In this document: piece by piece, positions 41,740 to 51,346 of the stretch
Layout: each line of letters begins with the position of its first letter
Numbering within the stretch: the stretch's first letter is position 1
Source of the DNA: Levilactobacillus senmaizukei DSM 21775 = NBRC 103853
GTDB lineage: Bacteria; Bacillota; Bacilli; Lactobacillales; Lactobacillaceae
Assembly (NCBI RefSeq): GCF_001592085.1
Contig: NZ_BCWD01000002.1
Location: forward strand, 79,850 to 143,849
Reading direction: 5' to 3'
DNA length: 64,000 bases
The notes under the pieces: generated by a model
The model's input: only the letters and a program-made list of their open reading frames with translations
What the model was told of the DNA's origin: nothing
Databases searched by the model: none
Made by a program: the position numbers and the translations under genes

Positions 41740-43059
41740 TTAGTCACGGTGCTCCTGATGCCACCGTTTAATATAGTCCATTCGTTCCTTGAACCGCGGC
41801 TCACGCCCTTGGTCCGTGGGATGATAATATTCATGACCCTTCAGCATCGCGGGCATGGTCTCCATTTCGGTTAACTTATCCTTGGTGTCATGCGCATACT
41901 GGTAGTCGGCCCCATACCCCAAGTCCTTCATGAGCTTGGTGGGGGCGTTGCGAATCTGTAATGGCACCGGTTCATCGCGCGTCGTCTGCACATCCCGCTT
42001 GGCTTCGAGACTGGCCTTGTAGATCGCGTTTGATTTTGGCGCCAACGACAGGTAGCTCACGGCCTCGACCAGATGAACGTCACACTCCGGCATCCCCAGA
42101 AACTGACAGGCTTGAAAGACGTTGATCGCCACATTGAGGGCGTTCGTATCCGCCAGCCCAATATCCTCACTGGCGAAGCGCACCAGCCGACGGGCAATGT
42201 ACAGCGGATCTTCCCCACCGGCCAACATCCGTGTCAGCCAATAGATGGCGGCATTGACGTCCGAATTACGCATCGATTTATGTAAGGCGGAAATAATATT
42301 GTAGTGTTCTTCACCCGTCTTGTCGTAAAGGACAAACTTCTGGCTAATCAACTGCTTCAGGTCAGCCATGGTGACCGTCACCTGATCATCCTGCTTATCA
42401 CCATTGAGCACGGCCATTTCCAGGGTATTCAGGGCCATTCGCGCATCCCCATTGGCAAATTCAGCAATCGCGTGCCGCTCCTCGGAACCAATCTTGACGG
42501 TCACGTCAAAGCCATCGGGATTTTGGATGGCATTGGTTAAAAGTTCTTCAATATCGGCCGTCTCAAGGGCTTTCAAAACGAAGACCTTACAGCGCGAAAG
42601 TAACGCGGCGTTGACCTCAAATGAGGGATTCTCCGTGGTGGCGCCAATCAGGATGATACTCCCACGCTCCACGTATGGCAGAAACGCATCCTGCTGGGCC
42701 TTATTGAACCGATGGATTTCATCCACGAAAACAATCGTCTGCTCGCCGATCTCGCGGTCACCCTCGGCCTGTTTCATAATGTCTTTAATCTTACGAATAC
42801 TGCTGTCCACGGCACTGAAGCTCAGAAATTTGGCCTGCGTTTGCCGGGCGATGATCTCGGCCAACGTGGTCTTGCCGACACCGGGCGGCCCCCAGAAGAT
42901 CATCGATGACACCTGATCATTTTCAATCAGTTCACGCAGAATCTTCCCCGGACCCAGTAGGTGGGTCTGCCCCACGAATTGGTCCAGCGTCTGGGGCCGC
43001 ACCCGACTAGCCAACGGCGTGTTCTGCCGGTCATTCGAAAATAACGATTCTTGTTGCAC
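41740..43059 (-). CDS. rarA: Replication-associated recombination protein A (AAA+ ATPase, MgsA/RarA)
   Basis: A 439-residue clamp-loader-like ATPase acting at stalled forks. Walker A FWGPPGVGKTTLAEII, Walker B TIVFVDEIHRFNKAQQDAFLPYVE and sensor 1 LIGATTENPSFEVNAALLSRC are present, followed by the C-terminal MgsA tetramerisation region (YKASLEAKRDVQTT, VPLQIRNAPTKLMKDLGYG). The likely start is GTG 43059 (protein beginning MQQESLFSNDRQNTPLASRVRP) behind AGGGTGGTGGG. Upstream codons have no ribosome site. Confidence 0.94.
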   Translation of the reverse strand: MQQESLFSNDRQNTPLASRVRPQTLDQFVGQTHLLGPGKILRELIENDQVSSMIFWGPPGVGKTTLAEIIARQTQAKFLSFSAVDSSIRKIKDIMKQAEGDREIGEQTIVFVDEIHRFNKAQQDAFLPYVERGSIILIGATTENPSFEVNAALLSRCKVFVLKALETADIEELLTNAIQNPDGFDVTVKIGSEERHAIAEFANGDARMALNTLEMAVLNGDKQDDQVTVTMADLKQLISQKFVLYDKTGEEHYNIISALHKSMRNSDVNAAIYWLTRMLAGGEDPLYIARRLVRFASEDIGLADTNALNVAINVFQACQFLGMPECDVHLVEAVSYLSLAPKSNAIYKASLEAKRDVQTTRDEPVPLQIRNAPTKLMKDLGYGADYQYAHDTKDKLTEMETMPAMLKGHEYYHPTDQGREPRFKERMDYIKRWHQEHRD

Positions 43060-43131
43060 GAGTCCCACCACCCTTTTAAGACCATGATAACCCGTTTCGC
43101 AAATGAACAACAGTCCTAACCCCTAAGTGGC

Positions 43132-44514
43132 TTAGCGGTCACTTTCGGGTAGGTTGGCCGTCTGATTCGCATAGCGGAAAGCCCCCCAGGCGAAGCCGAT
43201 GCCAAAGCCAATGAGTGTGGGTACCAACCAGCCCAGGCCAAGGCTCGCAAATGGCAAATATTGGTGATAGATACCTAACGCGGTATGAATCGGCGTGAAC
43301 TGGCTAATCATGGCCGGCGCACTGTTTAGCATGTCAAGAATGGCGGGGAGAATGGTGAACGCCATCGTAACCTTGTAAATGGTCCCGGCGTAAGGGCGGC
43401 TGGCAACCGTCAACGACAGCCCGATCAGTGCCAGAGCCAACGGGTACATCAACATCAGCACGGGTAAGGACCAGGTGATGATGGTGTCCAGCCCGGCGTT
43501 AGCAACCAGGAAGGATAGGATCGTGGTAACCCATAGCCAGGTCCGGTAGCCCACCTTGGGAAATAGCTTATGGAAGTCTTGGGCAAACGAGGAAACCAAG
43601 CCAATTGCGGTCGTCAACACGCCTAGCGTCACCAGGGCCCCCAATAAGAGCGTCCCCACGCTACTGAAGTAGTGACCGACAATTTGGGATAAGGCCGTGC
43701 CACCGTTCGCAGATAACTTCAGTTGGCTCATGCTCAAGGCCCCGAGGAGCACCAGACCAAAGTAGATAAGCACCTCTAACGAAATACTGATAATCCCGGC
43801 CTTCGCGGTTAATTTGGTCAGCTCGCGACCTTCGTATCCCAGACCCCGAATGGCGTGGATCAGGGTGACACTCAGTGCCAGTAAGGCCACGGCGTCCAAG
43901 GTGTTGTAGCCTTCCAGCAACCCACCAATCGTAGCATTAGCTTGATAGGTAGCAGTTGGCGTCTGCGCCAGACTCCCCATTGGCTTCAGGAAGGCCACGA
44001 TGAAGATGATGGCCAGTAGTGCGAGGAACCCCACGTTGAGGTACTTCCCAACAATCTTTAGCAGATGTTGTTGATGGGTGGCAGCTAGATAGGTTGCCGC
44101 AAAAAACAATCCCGTAAAGAGCAACATGCCCAGCGTGGACCAGTGCTTGGGAATAAACGGTTGAACGGCCATCTCATAGGCGGTTGCAGCGGTCCGCGGC
44201 GTTGCGAAGAACGGCCCAATGGTCAAATGAACCAGAATAAGGAAGATGGCGGCGGCATGCTTGCCAACAGGACGGGCGAGGTCTAAGAGACCGTCACTCT
44301 TGGTCACCACCACGGCCAGGATCGCCAGTAAGGGGAACAGTGACCCCGAGATCGCAAAGCCCAACGCGGCCAGGAACCAATTTGACCCAGCCATCTGTCC
44401 CAGGTGAACGGGAAAAATCAGGTTGCCGGAACCAAAAAACATGCCAAAGATTAAGGAACTGACGACTAATAATTGACCCCAACTTTTCTTCGGTGCTGCA
44501 TTTAATTCTTTCAT
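43132..44514 (-). CDS. brnQ: BrnQ-type branched-chain amino acid symporter (copy 1)
   Basis: A 460-residue, 12-TM LIVCS family transporter importing Leu, Ile and Val with cations. It has the conserved FGMFFGSGNLIFPVHLGQMAG and GPFFATPRTAATAYEMAVQPF. Two adjacent ATG codons (44517, 44514) follow GGAGGAATTG; the second has better spacing. The gene follows a T-box whose specifier reads GTT (valine). It is about 70-75 percent identical by eye to copy 2 immediately upstream. Confidence 0.94.
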   Translation of the reverse strand: MKELNAAPKKSWGQLLVVSSLIFGMFFGSGNLIFPVHLGQMAGSNWFLAALGFAISGSLFPLLAILAVVVTKSDGLLDLARPVGKHAAAIFLILVHLTIGPFFATPRTAATAYEMAVQPFIPKHWSTLGMLLFTGLFFAATYLAATHQQHLLKIVGKYLNVGFLALLAIIFIVAFLKPMGSLAQTPTATYQANATIGGLLEGYNTLDAVALLALSVTLIHAIRGLGYEGRELTKLTAKAGIISISLEVLIYFGLVLLGALSMSQLKLSANGGTALSQIVGHYFSSVGTLLLGALVTLGVLTTAIGLVSSFAQDFHKLFPKVGYRTWLWVTTILSFLVANAGLDTIITWSLPVLMLMYPLALALIGLSLTVASRPYAGTIYKVTMAFTILPAILDMLNSAPAMISQFTPIHTALGIYHQYLPFASLGLGWLVPTLIGFGIGFAWGAFRYANQTANLPESDR

Positions 44515-44555
44515 CATCAATTCCTCCATATCACTAATTTTTACCCGTAAACGTC

Positions 44556-44815
44556 AAAAGAGCCCCTTTCCCACGAATGGGAAAAGGGCTCTACAAGCAG
44601 AACGGTACCACCTTTTTGTGATGGCAAGCCACCACACTCATCGCGGACTAACATCCGCTAGCCAAATAATGGTGGCCACCACGACAGCCTTAGCAACTGT
44701 CGAACTCGGAATTAACCTTCACGAAACCTTGATGGTCACTTTGCACTAGCCGTGACTCCCTAAGCACCAATAGATCCGCTACTACTTTCTTCAACGTTTT
44801 ATAAGTATTGTTTAG
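44556..44815 (-). promoter_or_regulatory. T-box riboswitch of brnQ1, apparent Val specifier
   Basis: On the minus strand: AAAGTAGTAG motif, distal loop region, specifier loop GTGAAGGTTAATTCC with codon GTT at 44716-44714, antiterminator box AAAAAGGTGGTACCG (complement of 44603-44617) and an intrinsic terminator (44560-44574 with 44578-44592) followed by TTTTG. It aligns base for base with the brnQ2 leader around the specifier. Confidence 0.88.
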
Positions 44816-44816
44816 T

Positions 44817-44845
44817 ATCATATAACCCTGATTATTAAAAGTCAA
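44817..44845 (-). promoter_or_regulatory. Promoter of the brnQ1 T-box leader
   Basis: TTGACT (44845-44840), 17-base spacer, TATGAT (44822-44817) on the minus strand. Confidence 0.8.
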
Positions 44846-44873
44846 TGGGTAAATTAAAACTAAATGAGAAGTT

Positions 44874-46253
44874 CTATTGGTCACTATCGGCCATCGTTGC
44901 CTGGCTGGCCCACCGGAAATGACCCCAGACCAGGCTAGCCACGAAGCCAACCAGGGTTGGTACCATCCAGCCCAAGCCGAGACTGGCAAATGGGACAACC
45001 CCGTGATAGAACGTTAAGGCCGCGTGAACCGGAGCCCAGTTGGTCACAACTGCGGGCGCTGCGTTCAACATGTCGAGCACCGCTGGCAAGACCGTAAAGG
45101 CAATCGTGAACTTGTAGACCAGACCGGCGTATGGCCGTTTGGCAACCGTCAAGGAAACCAGGATTAAGGCCAGTGACAGCGGATATAACAACATCAAGAC
45201 GGGCAATGACCAAGCGATGATGGTATCCAAACCGGCATTGGCCACCACGAATGAAACGAACGTCGTCAGTCGTAGCCAGGAGAGATAGCTGACCCTAGGG
45301 AATAGCTTATGAAAGTCTTGGGCGAAGGACGTTACCAGGCCTAGTGCCGTGGTGAAGACCCCTAGCGTCACCAGGACGCCCAAGAATAAAGTCCCGAAGT
45401 TACTGAAGTAGTGGCCGACGATGGCTGATAACGCTACCCCGCCGTTGGCAGATAGCTTGAGCTGACTCATACTGAAGGCCCCTAATAAAACCAGGCCGAA
45501 GTAGATGGCGATTTCTAAGACGATGCTTAACGTCCCGGCTTGCGCGGTTAACTTGGTCAAAGCCCGATCACGGTAACCCAGGCCGCGAACCGCACGCACA
45601 AACGTTACACTTAAGGCCAACAGGGCCACGGCATCAACCGTATTGTAGCCTTCCAAGAGACCACTGATCGTGGCATTGGTTTGGTAGGCCATGGTTGGGG
45701 TGTGTTGCAGGCTTCCCATCGGATCGAAGAAGGCCACAACGAATAAGATCGCTAACATGCCTAGGAAGAAGGCATTTAAATACTTGCCGACGACCTTCAA
45801 GAGGTTACTCTGATGAGTTGCGAGGACGTAAGCCGCTCCGAAGAACAGACCCGTAAAGACCAGCATACCGACGGTGGTGAACTGCTTGGGTAGGAACGGT
45901 TGAACGGCCATTTCGTACGCGGTCGCGGCCGTCCGGGGCGTTCCGAAGAAGGGGCCGATGGTCAAATGAACCAAGACCAGGAAGACCGCCGCGTAATGCC
46001 GGCCGACTGGCTTGGCGAGATCGAACAGGCCATCACTCTTGGTCACCACCACCGCTAGGATGGCGAGGAGTGGAAATAAAGACCCCGAAACCGCGAAGCC
46101 TAACGCCGCCATAAACCAGTTATGGCCGGCCATTTGTCCTAAATGAACGGGGAAGATTAGGTTCCCTGAACCGAAGAACATCCCAAAAATCAGAGAGCTC
46201 ACCACTAATAATTGCCGAAAACTTTTCTTTGGTGTCACGACTGCTTCTTCCAT
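44874..46253 (-). CDS. brnQ: BrnQ-type branched-chain amino acid symporter (copy 2)
   Basis: A 459-residue, 12-TM transporter with the same signatures as copy 1 (FGMFFGSGNLIFPVHLGQMAG, GPFFGTPRTAATAYEMAVQPF, GYNTVDAVALLALSVTFVRAVRGLGY). ATG 46253 follows GTGGAGGAATGAACA. Its T-box specifier reads ATC (isoleucine), and about 245 bases of structured leader lie between the T-box terminator and the start, unlike copy 1 where the gap is about 40 bases. Confidence 0.94.
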   Translation of the reverse strand: MEEAVVTPKKSFRQLLVVSSLIFGMFFGSGNLIFPVHLGQMAGHNWFMAALGFAVSGSLFPLLAILAVVVTKSDGLFDLAKPVGRHYAAVFLVLVHLTIGPFFGTPRTAATAYEMAVQPFLPKQFTTVGMLVFTGLFFGAAYVLATHQSNLLKVVGKYLNAFFLGMLAILFVVAFFDPMGSLQHTPTMAYQTNATISGLLEGYNTVDAVALLALSVTFVRAVRGLGYRDRALTKLTAQAGTLSIVLEIAIYFGLVLLGAFSMSQLKLSANGGVALSAIVGHYFSNFGTLFLGVLVTLGVFTTALGLVTSFAQDFHKLFPRVSYLSWLRLTTFVSFVVANAGLDTIIAWSLPVLMLLYPLSLALILVSLTVAKRPYAGLVYKFTIAFTVLPAVLDMLNAAPAVVTNWAPVHAALTFYHGVVPFASLGLGWMVPTLVGFVASLVWGHFRWASQATMADSDQ

Positions 46254-46254
46254 T

Positions 46255-46500
46255 GTTCATTCCTCCACTCGTTTTATTAATTTCAATTGGTCACGATATT
46301 GACCACCGACGACGACGGTTAGGATTACGTCCTATGGGACCCGTCCGAAGTCTTAACACCACCGTCACAGGACTTCACCCTAACCACCTCTGGCTAAGAT
46401 TCAGCATTTCAATCAATCGGTTGTCACTTGAATGCTTGCTGGGTCTCTGTTGCTTATTTACTCTTTTGTCGACTCCTTCACCATTTTTATTACCCTAAAA
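46255..46500 (-). other. Structured leader between brnQ2 T-box and start codon
   Basis: Minus-strand RNA can form a three-way junction. The closing stem is GGTTAGG/CCTAACC (46385-46379 with 46323-46317); one arm is GAAGTC/GACTTC (46376-46371 with 46352-46347) and the other GTCC/GGAC with a four-base loop (46340-46337 with 46332-46329). A further hairpin AGCATTCAA/TTGAAATGCT lies upstream (46436-46428 with 46412-46403). The only reading frame is an eight-codon ATG frame without a ribosome site. No equivalent exists at brnQ1. Confidence 0.5.
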
Positions 46501-46768
46501 CGTCAAAAAGAGCCCTCTTCCCACTATGGGAAAAGGGCTCTACGAGTAGAACGGTACCACCTTTTTGTGGTTGCCGAAGCCACCACACTCATCACGGACC
46601 AACATCCGCTAGCCAAGTAATGGTGGCAACCACGATAGCCTACTGAATCAGCATCGAACTCGGAAATGATTTTCACTTACGCTTGATGGTCACTTTTCAC
46701 TAGACGTGACTCACTGGGCATCGCTGCGTTCGCTACTTTTTTCCTCAACGTTTTTAAGTATTGTTAAG
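46501..46768 (-). promoter_or_regulatory. T-box riboswitch of brnQ2, apparent Ile specifier
   Basis: On the minus strand: AAAGTAGCG motif, specifier loop GTGAAAATCATTTCC with codon ATC at 46670-46668, antiterminator box AAAAAGGTGGTACCG (complement of 46552-46566) and an intrinsic terminator (46509-46523 with 46527-46541) followed by TTTTTG. Confidence 0.9.
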
Positions 46769-46769
46769 T

Positions 46770-46798
46770 AGTATAGGACAAGGATAATTAAAATGCAA
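46770..46798 (-). promoter_or_regulatory. Promoter of the brnQ2 T-box leader
   Basis: TTGCAT (46798-46793), 17-base spacer, TATACT (46775-46770) on the minus strand. Confidence 0.78.
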
Positions 46799-46844
46799 TG
46801 AGAAAATTAAAATTATTATCAGTTTTGTGTTATTGAATTTGGTT

Positions 46845-46884
46845 CCATAAAAGAATCCACTTCTCATTATAGAAGTGGATTCTT
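46845..46884 (-). terminator. Terminator of the LPQTG surface protein gene
   Basis: A perfect 14 bp stem (46851-46864 with 46871-46884) with a six-base loop; the minus-strand tail is TTTTATGG. Confidence 0.8.
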
Positions 46885-46926
46885 CACTCTCTGTTTAGCT
46901 TTTATTTTAATCTTACAGCGAATCTT

Positions 46927-48966
46927 TTAGTTCCGTTTCCGGAATACCAACGTACCCAAGCTCCCAATCAACACAGCCAGTCCAGCCAGTGGGGAAACGG
47001 ACTTGTCTCCGGTTTGGGGCAAGGTCATCGCCGAGTTATCTGACTTAGCAGCCCGTTTAACCGACGCATTAGCGGTAACCTTGGCGGCTTGGCCATTGGC
47101 CTTCAAGTCAACTGGCTTAGCCACGGGCTTGGCCGCTACCTTGTCAGCCGCATGGTTAGTGGTCTTTCCTGGTTTAGTTGGCGTTGTTGGGTTAATCGTA
47201 GCGGCATCCCCACCGTTATCAATCTTCGCGTAGGTAAAGGTAACCGTCTGGTTGCTCGCGGTAAAGGTCCCGGTGGCACTGGTATCACCAACCGCTTTAT
47301 ACCCGGTAATCGCTGGTGCGTCAATGTTGTAGGCATCGCCAACCTTCCCGGATTTCACGGATTGTGCTAAGACGTTGCCCGCCTTGTCGACACTCACAAT
47401 CGTCACGGTCCCCGTCGTGTCGGGCGTGGGATCGACTGGTGTGACCGGCTTAGCATCGGCCGTGTAAACGTAGGTCACGTCAATCGCAGTGTCGGTTAAT
47501 GTCCCGGTGGCATTTTCTGGCGTCGTCTTCAGCTTATAATTAGCGATCGTCAATGGTGTTGTGGTATAGGCATCGCCAACCATCCCATTCACTTGAGTGT
47601 CACCATGAATTGTGGCGCCAGTTTCATCCACGTAGTGCACATTGACGGGCGCCGCCGCGGTGGCCATTTCATAAGGTTGAATGATTTGGAAATTATTGAA
47701 GTTATTCTTAGATTGAACTTTCGCCGTCAAATAATACTTGTTAGCTAACGGTGTCACTCTGAAGTTTTTATAAGTAGTGACACCGGGCTCTTGGGCCTTA
47801 ATGTCGGTATAGGTCAGGCTCCCATCAGCATTCGCCGTTGGCGTCCCGCCTTGGTAGTAAATGTTAACCATAGCCGATTGACCATCCCCATAGTTCGCGT
47901 CACTAATGGTCAAGACATCGGTAGGAATTTGGAGCGCATCACTTTCCCCGTTCTTGGTGACCACTTTAACGTTGACGGTTGCGGTTGGGTTATTCGGGTC
48001 AATCTTAATCGTTGGTAGAATCAACACTTGATTATAGTCGCCGAAGGTTGCGGTCGATGCCGCAAATGACCGACCAACGATTGGCGAGAAGTCCATGATG
48101 CTATTGTAATTTACGTAAACATATTTCAATCCCGTCATGGTTGCCAGTGGTGTGACGTCTTGAATACGGTTGTGTTGCAAGTCTAGGTCGGTCACATTGG
48201 TCAAATGCGCTAATGGCGAAATATCTACGATGTCACCACGATACTTGCTGGAACCCAGCCCAAAAGTCGTCTTCAAGTTGATGGTGGTCAACCCGGTGGC
48301 ATATTGTAATCCTTCCAATGAGAACGCGGTCTTGCCATCGATGTAGGTATCTAATTTATGCGTTTGATTGCCACCGACGGCCTCCAGCTTGGTTAATTGC
48401 TTGATGTTATCCTGGGTAATCTGATCGACACTAGTCAAATCCAAATCGGGCAATTCTAGCTGAATATTATAGAGCACGATCAGTTGTAATTGCTTGTTGG
48501 GCATCCATTCATCGATAGATTGATCCGCCTTAGCAGCCGGTGCGGGTGCTAAGGCAATTGGTGCTGCTGCCGGAGTATCAGCCCTGAGGGTCTTCTTAGG
48601 TGCAGACGTCGTTGTCTGATCCCCATCGGATGTCACGACGTGATCCGACTGGTCATCCTGATTGACATCGGTGCCGCTAAACTTTTCCTTTTCACCGGCT
48701 GTGACAACCGGTGCAGGACCATCTTGCTTTTCGCCAGCTGCCGGATCCTTTTCACCGTTGTCGTCCTGAACCACGGGCGCCGCCGGTTGGTCCGAAGCCG
48801 GCGCCTTTTGCTCAACTGGCACTTGATCGGCACCTCCATCAGTGGCCGCATTGGCCGTCATGGGAACGGCCAGCGCCAATGTAGCGCTTACAATCCCGGC
48901 AAATACCCAAAATTTTCCCTGCTTGTACATCTTGTAGTGACGTTTACTATTATTTAAAGGCTTCAT
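46927..48966 (-). CDS. LPXTG-anchored surface protein with LRR and MucBP domains
   Basis: Encodes 679 residues. A KxYKxGKxW-type signal peptide (KMYKQGKFW then a hydrophobic core ending PMTANA, cleavage near residue 40) leads to an acidic, Asp/Gln/Pro-rich spacer (to about residue 150). Leucine-rich repeats follow (LTNVTDLDLQHNRIQDVTPLATMTGLKYVYVNYNSI), then two MucBP-like beta domains starting VNVHYVDETGATIHGDT and VTIVSVDKAGNVLAQS, and a wall-sorting tail: LPQTG about 30 residues from the end, a hydrophobic helix and RKRN. Sortase A should attach it to peptidoglycan. Adhesion to mucus-like glycans is inferred. ATG 48966 follows GAGGAGCG. Confidence 0.93.
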   Translation of the reverse strand: MKPLNNSKRHYKMYKQGKFWVFAGIVSATLALAVPMTANAATDGGADQVPVEQKAPASDQPAAPVVQDDNGEKDPAAGEKQDGPAPVVTAGEKEKFSGTDVNQDDQSDHVVTSDGDQTTTSAPKKTLRADTPAAAPIALAPAPAAKADQSIDEWMPNKQLQLIVLYNIQLELPDLDLTSVDQITQDNIKQLTKLEAVGGNQTHKLDTYIDGKTAFSLEGLQYATGLTTINLKTTFGLGSSKYRGDIVDISPLAHLTNVTDLDLQHNRIQDVTPLATMTGLKYVYVNYNSIMDFSPIVGRSFAASTATFGDYNQVLILPTIKIDPNNPTATVNVKVVTKNGESDALQIPTDVLTISDANYGDGQSAMVNIYYQGGTPTANADGSLTYTDIKAQEPGVTTYKNFRVTPLANKYYLTAKVQSKNNFNNFQIIQPYEMATAAAPVNVHYVDETGATIHGDTQVNGMVGDAYTTTPLTIANYKLKTTPENATGTLTDTAIDVTYVYTADAKPVTPVDPTPDTTGTVTIVSVDKAGNVLAQSVKSGKVGDAYNIDAPAITGYKAVGDTSATGTFTASNQTVTFTYAKIDNGGDAATINPTTPTKPGKTTNHAADKVAAKPVAKPVDLKANGQAAKVTANASVKRAAKSDNSAMTLPQTGDKSVSPLAGLAVLIGSLGTLVFRKRN

Positions 48967-49291
48967 ACTTTATCGCTCCTCACTGGCGGTTCCCTAGTTA
49001 GACGGTATAGTTGTTATTTGGAATTAATTGCTTATGTAATGATGGTTCATATTAACTAGTTCCATTATAACGACTAAACCGGAAAAATACTAGGTCATAC
49101 CCCGAAACACTTTCCTTGAAAAGCAACCGATCACTAAAGACATCCGAACGTCTAGTTGCTGAACTGTCGGCATTCCATTAGATGGGCCAACAATTTTTGC
49201 CCCCTATCTTATCAAAAATATCTTTTCACACATTTTTAATTGTGGCCAAAAAAGGCATCCGCTATTTCACGGATACCTGTATCATTGGCTG
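48967..49291. other. Intergenic region between two surface protein genes
   Basis: AT-rich; it holds the terminator listed below and presumably the promoter of the LPQTG gene. No reading frame or repeat is supported. Confidence 0.6.
49245..49276 (-). terminator. Terminator of the interrupted surface protein gene
   Basis: Stem GGCATCCG 49253-49260 with CGGATACC 49269-49276, followed by six T on the minus strand. Confidence 0.82.
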
Positions 49292-51346
49292 CTACTGTCG
49301 ACGTCGCTTAAACCACCAGCCACCGAGGCCAGCGACCAAGACAACCCAACCTAACCAACCTAACCAACGAAACGGGGTGGCCCGTTCATTTGTCACGGGC
49401 AAGGCCACCGGTTGTTCTCCAGGCTTCATCGCTGTCGCAAACGCACTCCCGGTATGGATCGGTAACGTCGCGGTTGGCTGACTAATCTGGCCGCTACCCG
49501 CTGACGTTTCATTCCCAGTTGACACGGCTGGTTCTTCTGACTCAGTCCCGTCCCCCTGGCCGCCAGTCACCACATTGGCCGCATAGGTATAGGTCACGTC
49601 CACCGGCTGCTCACCAAAGATCCCGGTGGCAGTCGTCGACCGACCAACGACATGGTAGCCAGCCAGCGACAGCGGCCGCGTCTCATAGGCCTGCCCCACT
49701 TGACCCGTAACACTGGTATCGCCATGGACTGGCATCCCCGCGACAGTCTGATAATGCACCGTCACGCGACCCTGTTTAATGGGTGGCAGGATTGGCGTCG
49801 GCCCCGGTGTCGGGGTGGGATTCGGAGCCGGTTGTGGATTTGGTGTCGGCGGAGTGACCGGTGGTTCGGGGGCCAGTTTACGGTAAACATAGGTCACCGT
49901 GATCGCCTCCTCACCAAACGTCCCTTGAGCGTTATCGGGAACTTTCGTCAGCTCGTAGCCAGGGATGGTGACGGTCTCCGCCTGATAGGTATCCCCAATA
50001 TCCCCCTGCAAGATTTGAGTGGCCGCCAGTTTGTGGCCCTGTTCATCCTGATAATTCACCGTGACCGATTCAGCGGCATCGCCGATATAGTATTTTTGAA
50101 TAATCCAGAAAGAGTAATGGTCTTTCACGTATTCAGCTATTAAGTAATTGTTATCATCCATTTGTATACTTTCATCAAATTGACCGCCTTCTGTCTGATC
50201 AACGATGTGGGTAAAATCTAGGCCGCCACTTCCATTATCCGTAACCTGCCCACCCTGAAAATACCAAGCATAGACTAATTTACCGTCCCCATATTCGGAG
50301 TCGCCAGTGTAATAAGGGACTGAAAAGGTATACTCAAGATTCTGATTTACGCCCGTAAGTAACTCCCCAGTCTGCAACCGAACAGGAATATCCAAATGTA
50401 CCTTACGCGTAAGCGAGTTAACTCTGATCGGATCTAGAATGACGTATTGGTGTATTCGTTCTTCATTCACCTTGACTGATAGATTTTTCAAACTAGAAAA
50501 GTCTGTGATCCGATTGTCATGAAGTTTAAGATCTGAAATATTAGTTAATCCAGCTAGCGGTGACACATCACTAATCCTGTTATGACTCAGATATACCGTT
50601 TTAAGCTTCCTTAGATTTCTCAATGGCGAAATATCCTCGATATTACCAAAATTATGGTATGGTTCTGCATCCTGGCCCCCACCACCCATCATGAGCACTT
50701 CTAAGTTGGTTGCGTACTCCAGTCCATCGAGCCGGTACTGTTTGCCATCCGGATTATAGGTCGACTCGCCATTCTCACCGCCATAATAACCAATAAATAA
50801 CTTCTGCAACCGCTGCATATCATCCTTCGTAATATCGGCAACTGTCTGCTAAGTCTTGTCATCATCCGGAACTGGACTGAGATGGGTTAATTGATAAAAG
50901 ATTGCCCGTTGGAGTCGCTTATTCGGCATCCACTGGTCAATCGACTCGGTGGCCGGTTTACTAGCTTCACGTGGTCGCTTAGACTTAGCCGAAGTCGGCC
51001 GCGGCGTGTCTGGTTTCTTAGGCTTGTCTGTCGATTCCATCGTCGCCGTTTCGTTAGTGGCCTCGGCATCCGTCACAGCCGTTTCCGACTCAGGTACTTC
51101 CGCTGCCGCTGGACTGGCTTCACTGTGACTCTCTTCACGCGACTTATCCGACGAAGACGAGCTCCCCAAAAACTCCGCCCCTGGTCGGTCTACCAGCGTC
51201 TGTTCGACATTTGCCGGGGTCGCCGCCAGAGCCTCCACTGGTGTGACGAACGGCCCACCAATCTCTGTTAAAATAGCCGCGGCAACCATCCAGCCTTTAA
51301 GGTGTCGTGTTGCTCGATACCGATTGACTTCTGCTCCCCAATGCAT
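49292..51346 (-). pseudogene. LRR/MucBP surface protein split by one in-frame amber codon
   Basis: Reading from ATG 51346 (behind GAGGAGG) the frame encodes a signal peptide (RYRATRHLKGW then a hydrophobic core ending EALA) and an acidic linker, and reaches SIDQWMPNKRLQRAIFYQL, matching the intact paralogue at 46927. It then hits TAG at 50849-50851. The same frame continues open for about 520 codons with QTVADITKDDMQRLQ, LRR units, two MucBP-like domains and a C-terminal hydrophobic helix ending FKRRRQ. The anchor motif is a degenerate LPVTN rather than LPXTG. Full length (about 684 codons) equals the paralogue. It is either a very recent pseudogene, a phase-off state, or a readthrough gene. 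Confidence 0.85.

Noticed and set aside
46229..46498. 89-codon plus-strand frame over the brnQ2 leader
   Set aside because: It begins inside brnQ2 on the opposite strand without a ribosome site and crosses the RNA stem structures; no protein features stand out beyond a Leu-rich end.
49400..49500. LPIHTG as a sortase motif in the split adhesin
   Set aside because: It is too far from the C-terminus and not followed directly by the hydrophobic helix; LPVTN is in the correct place.
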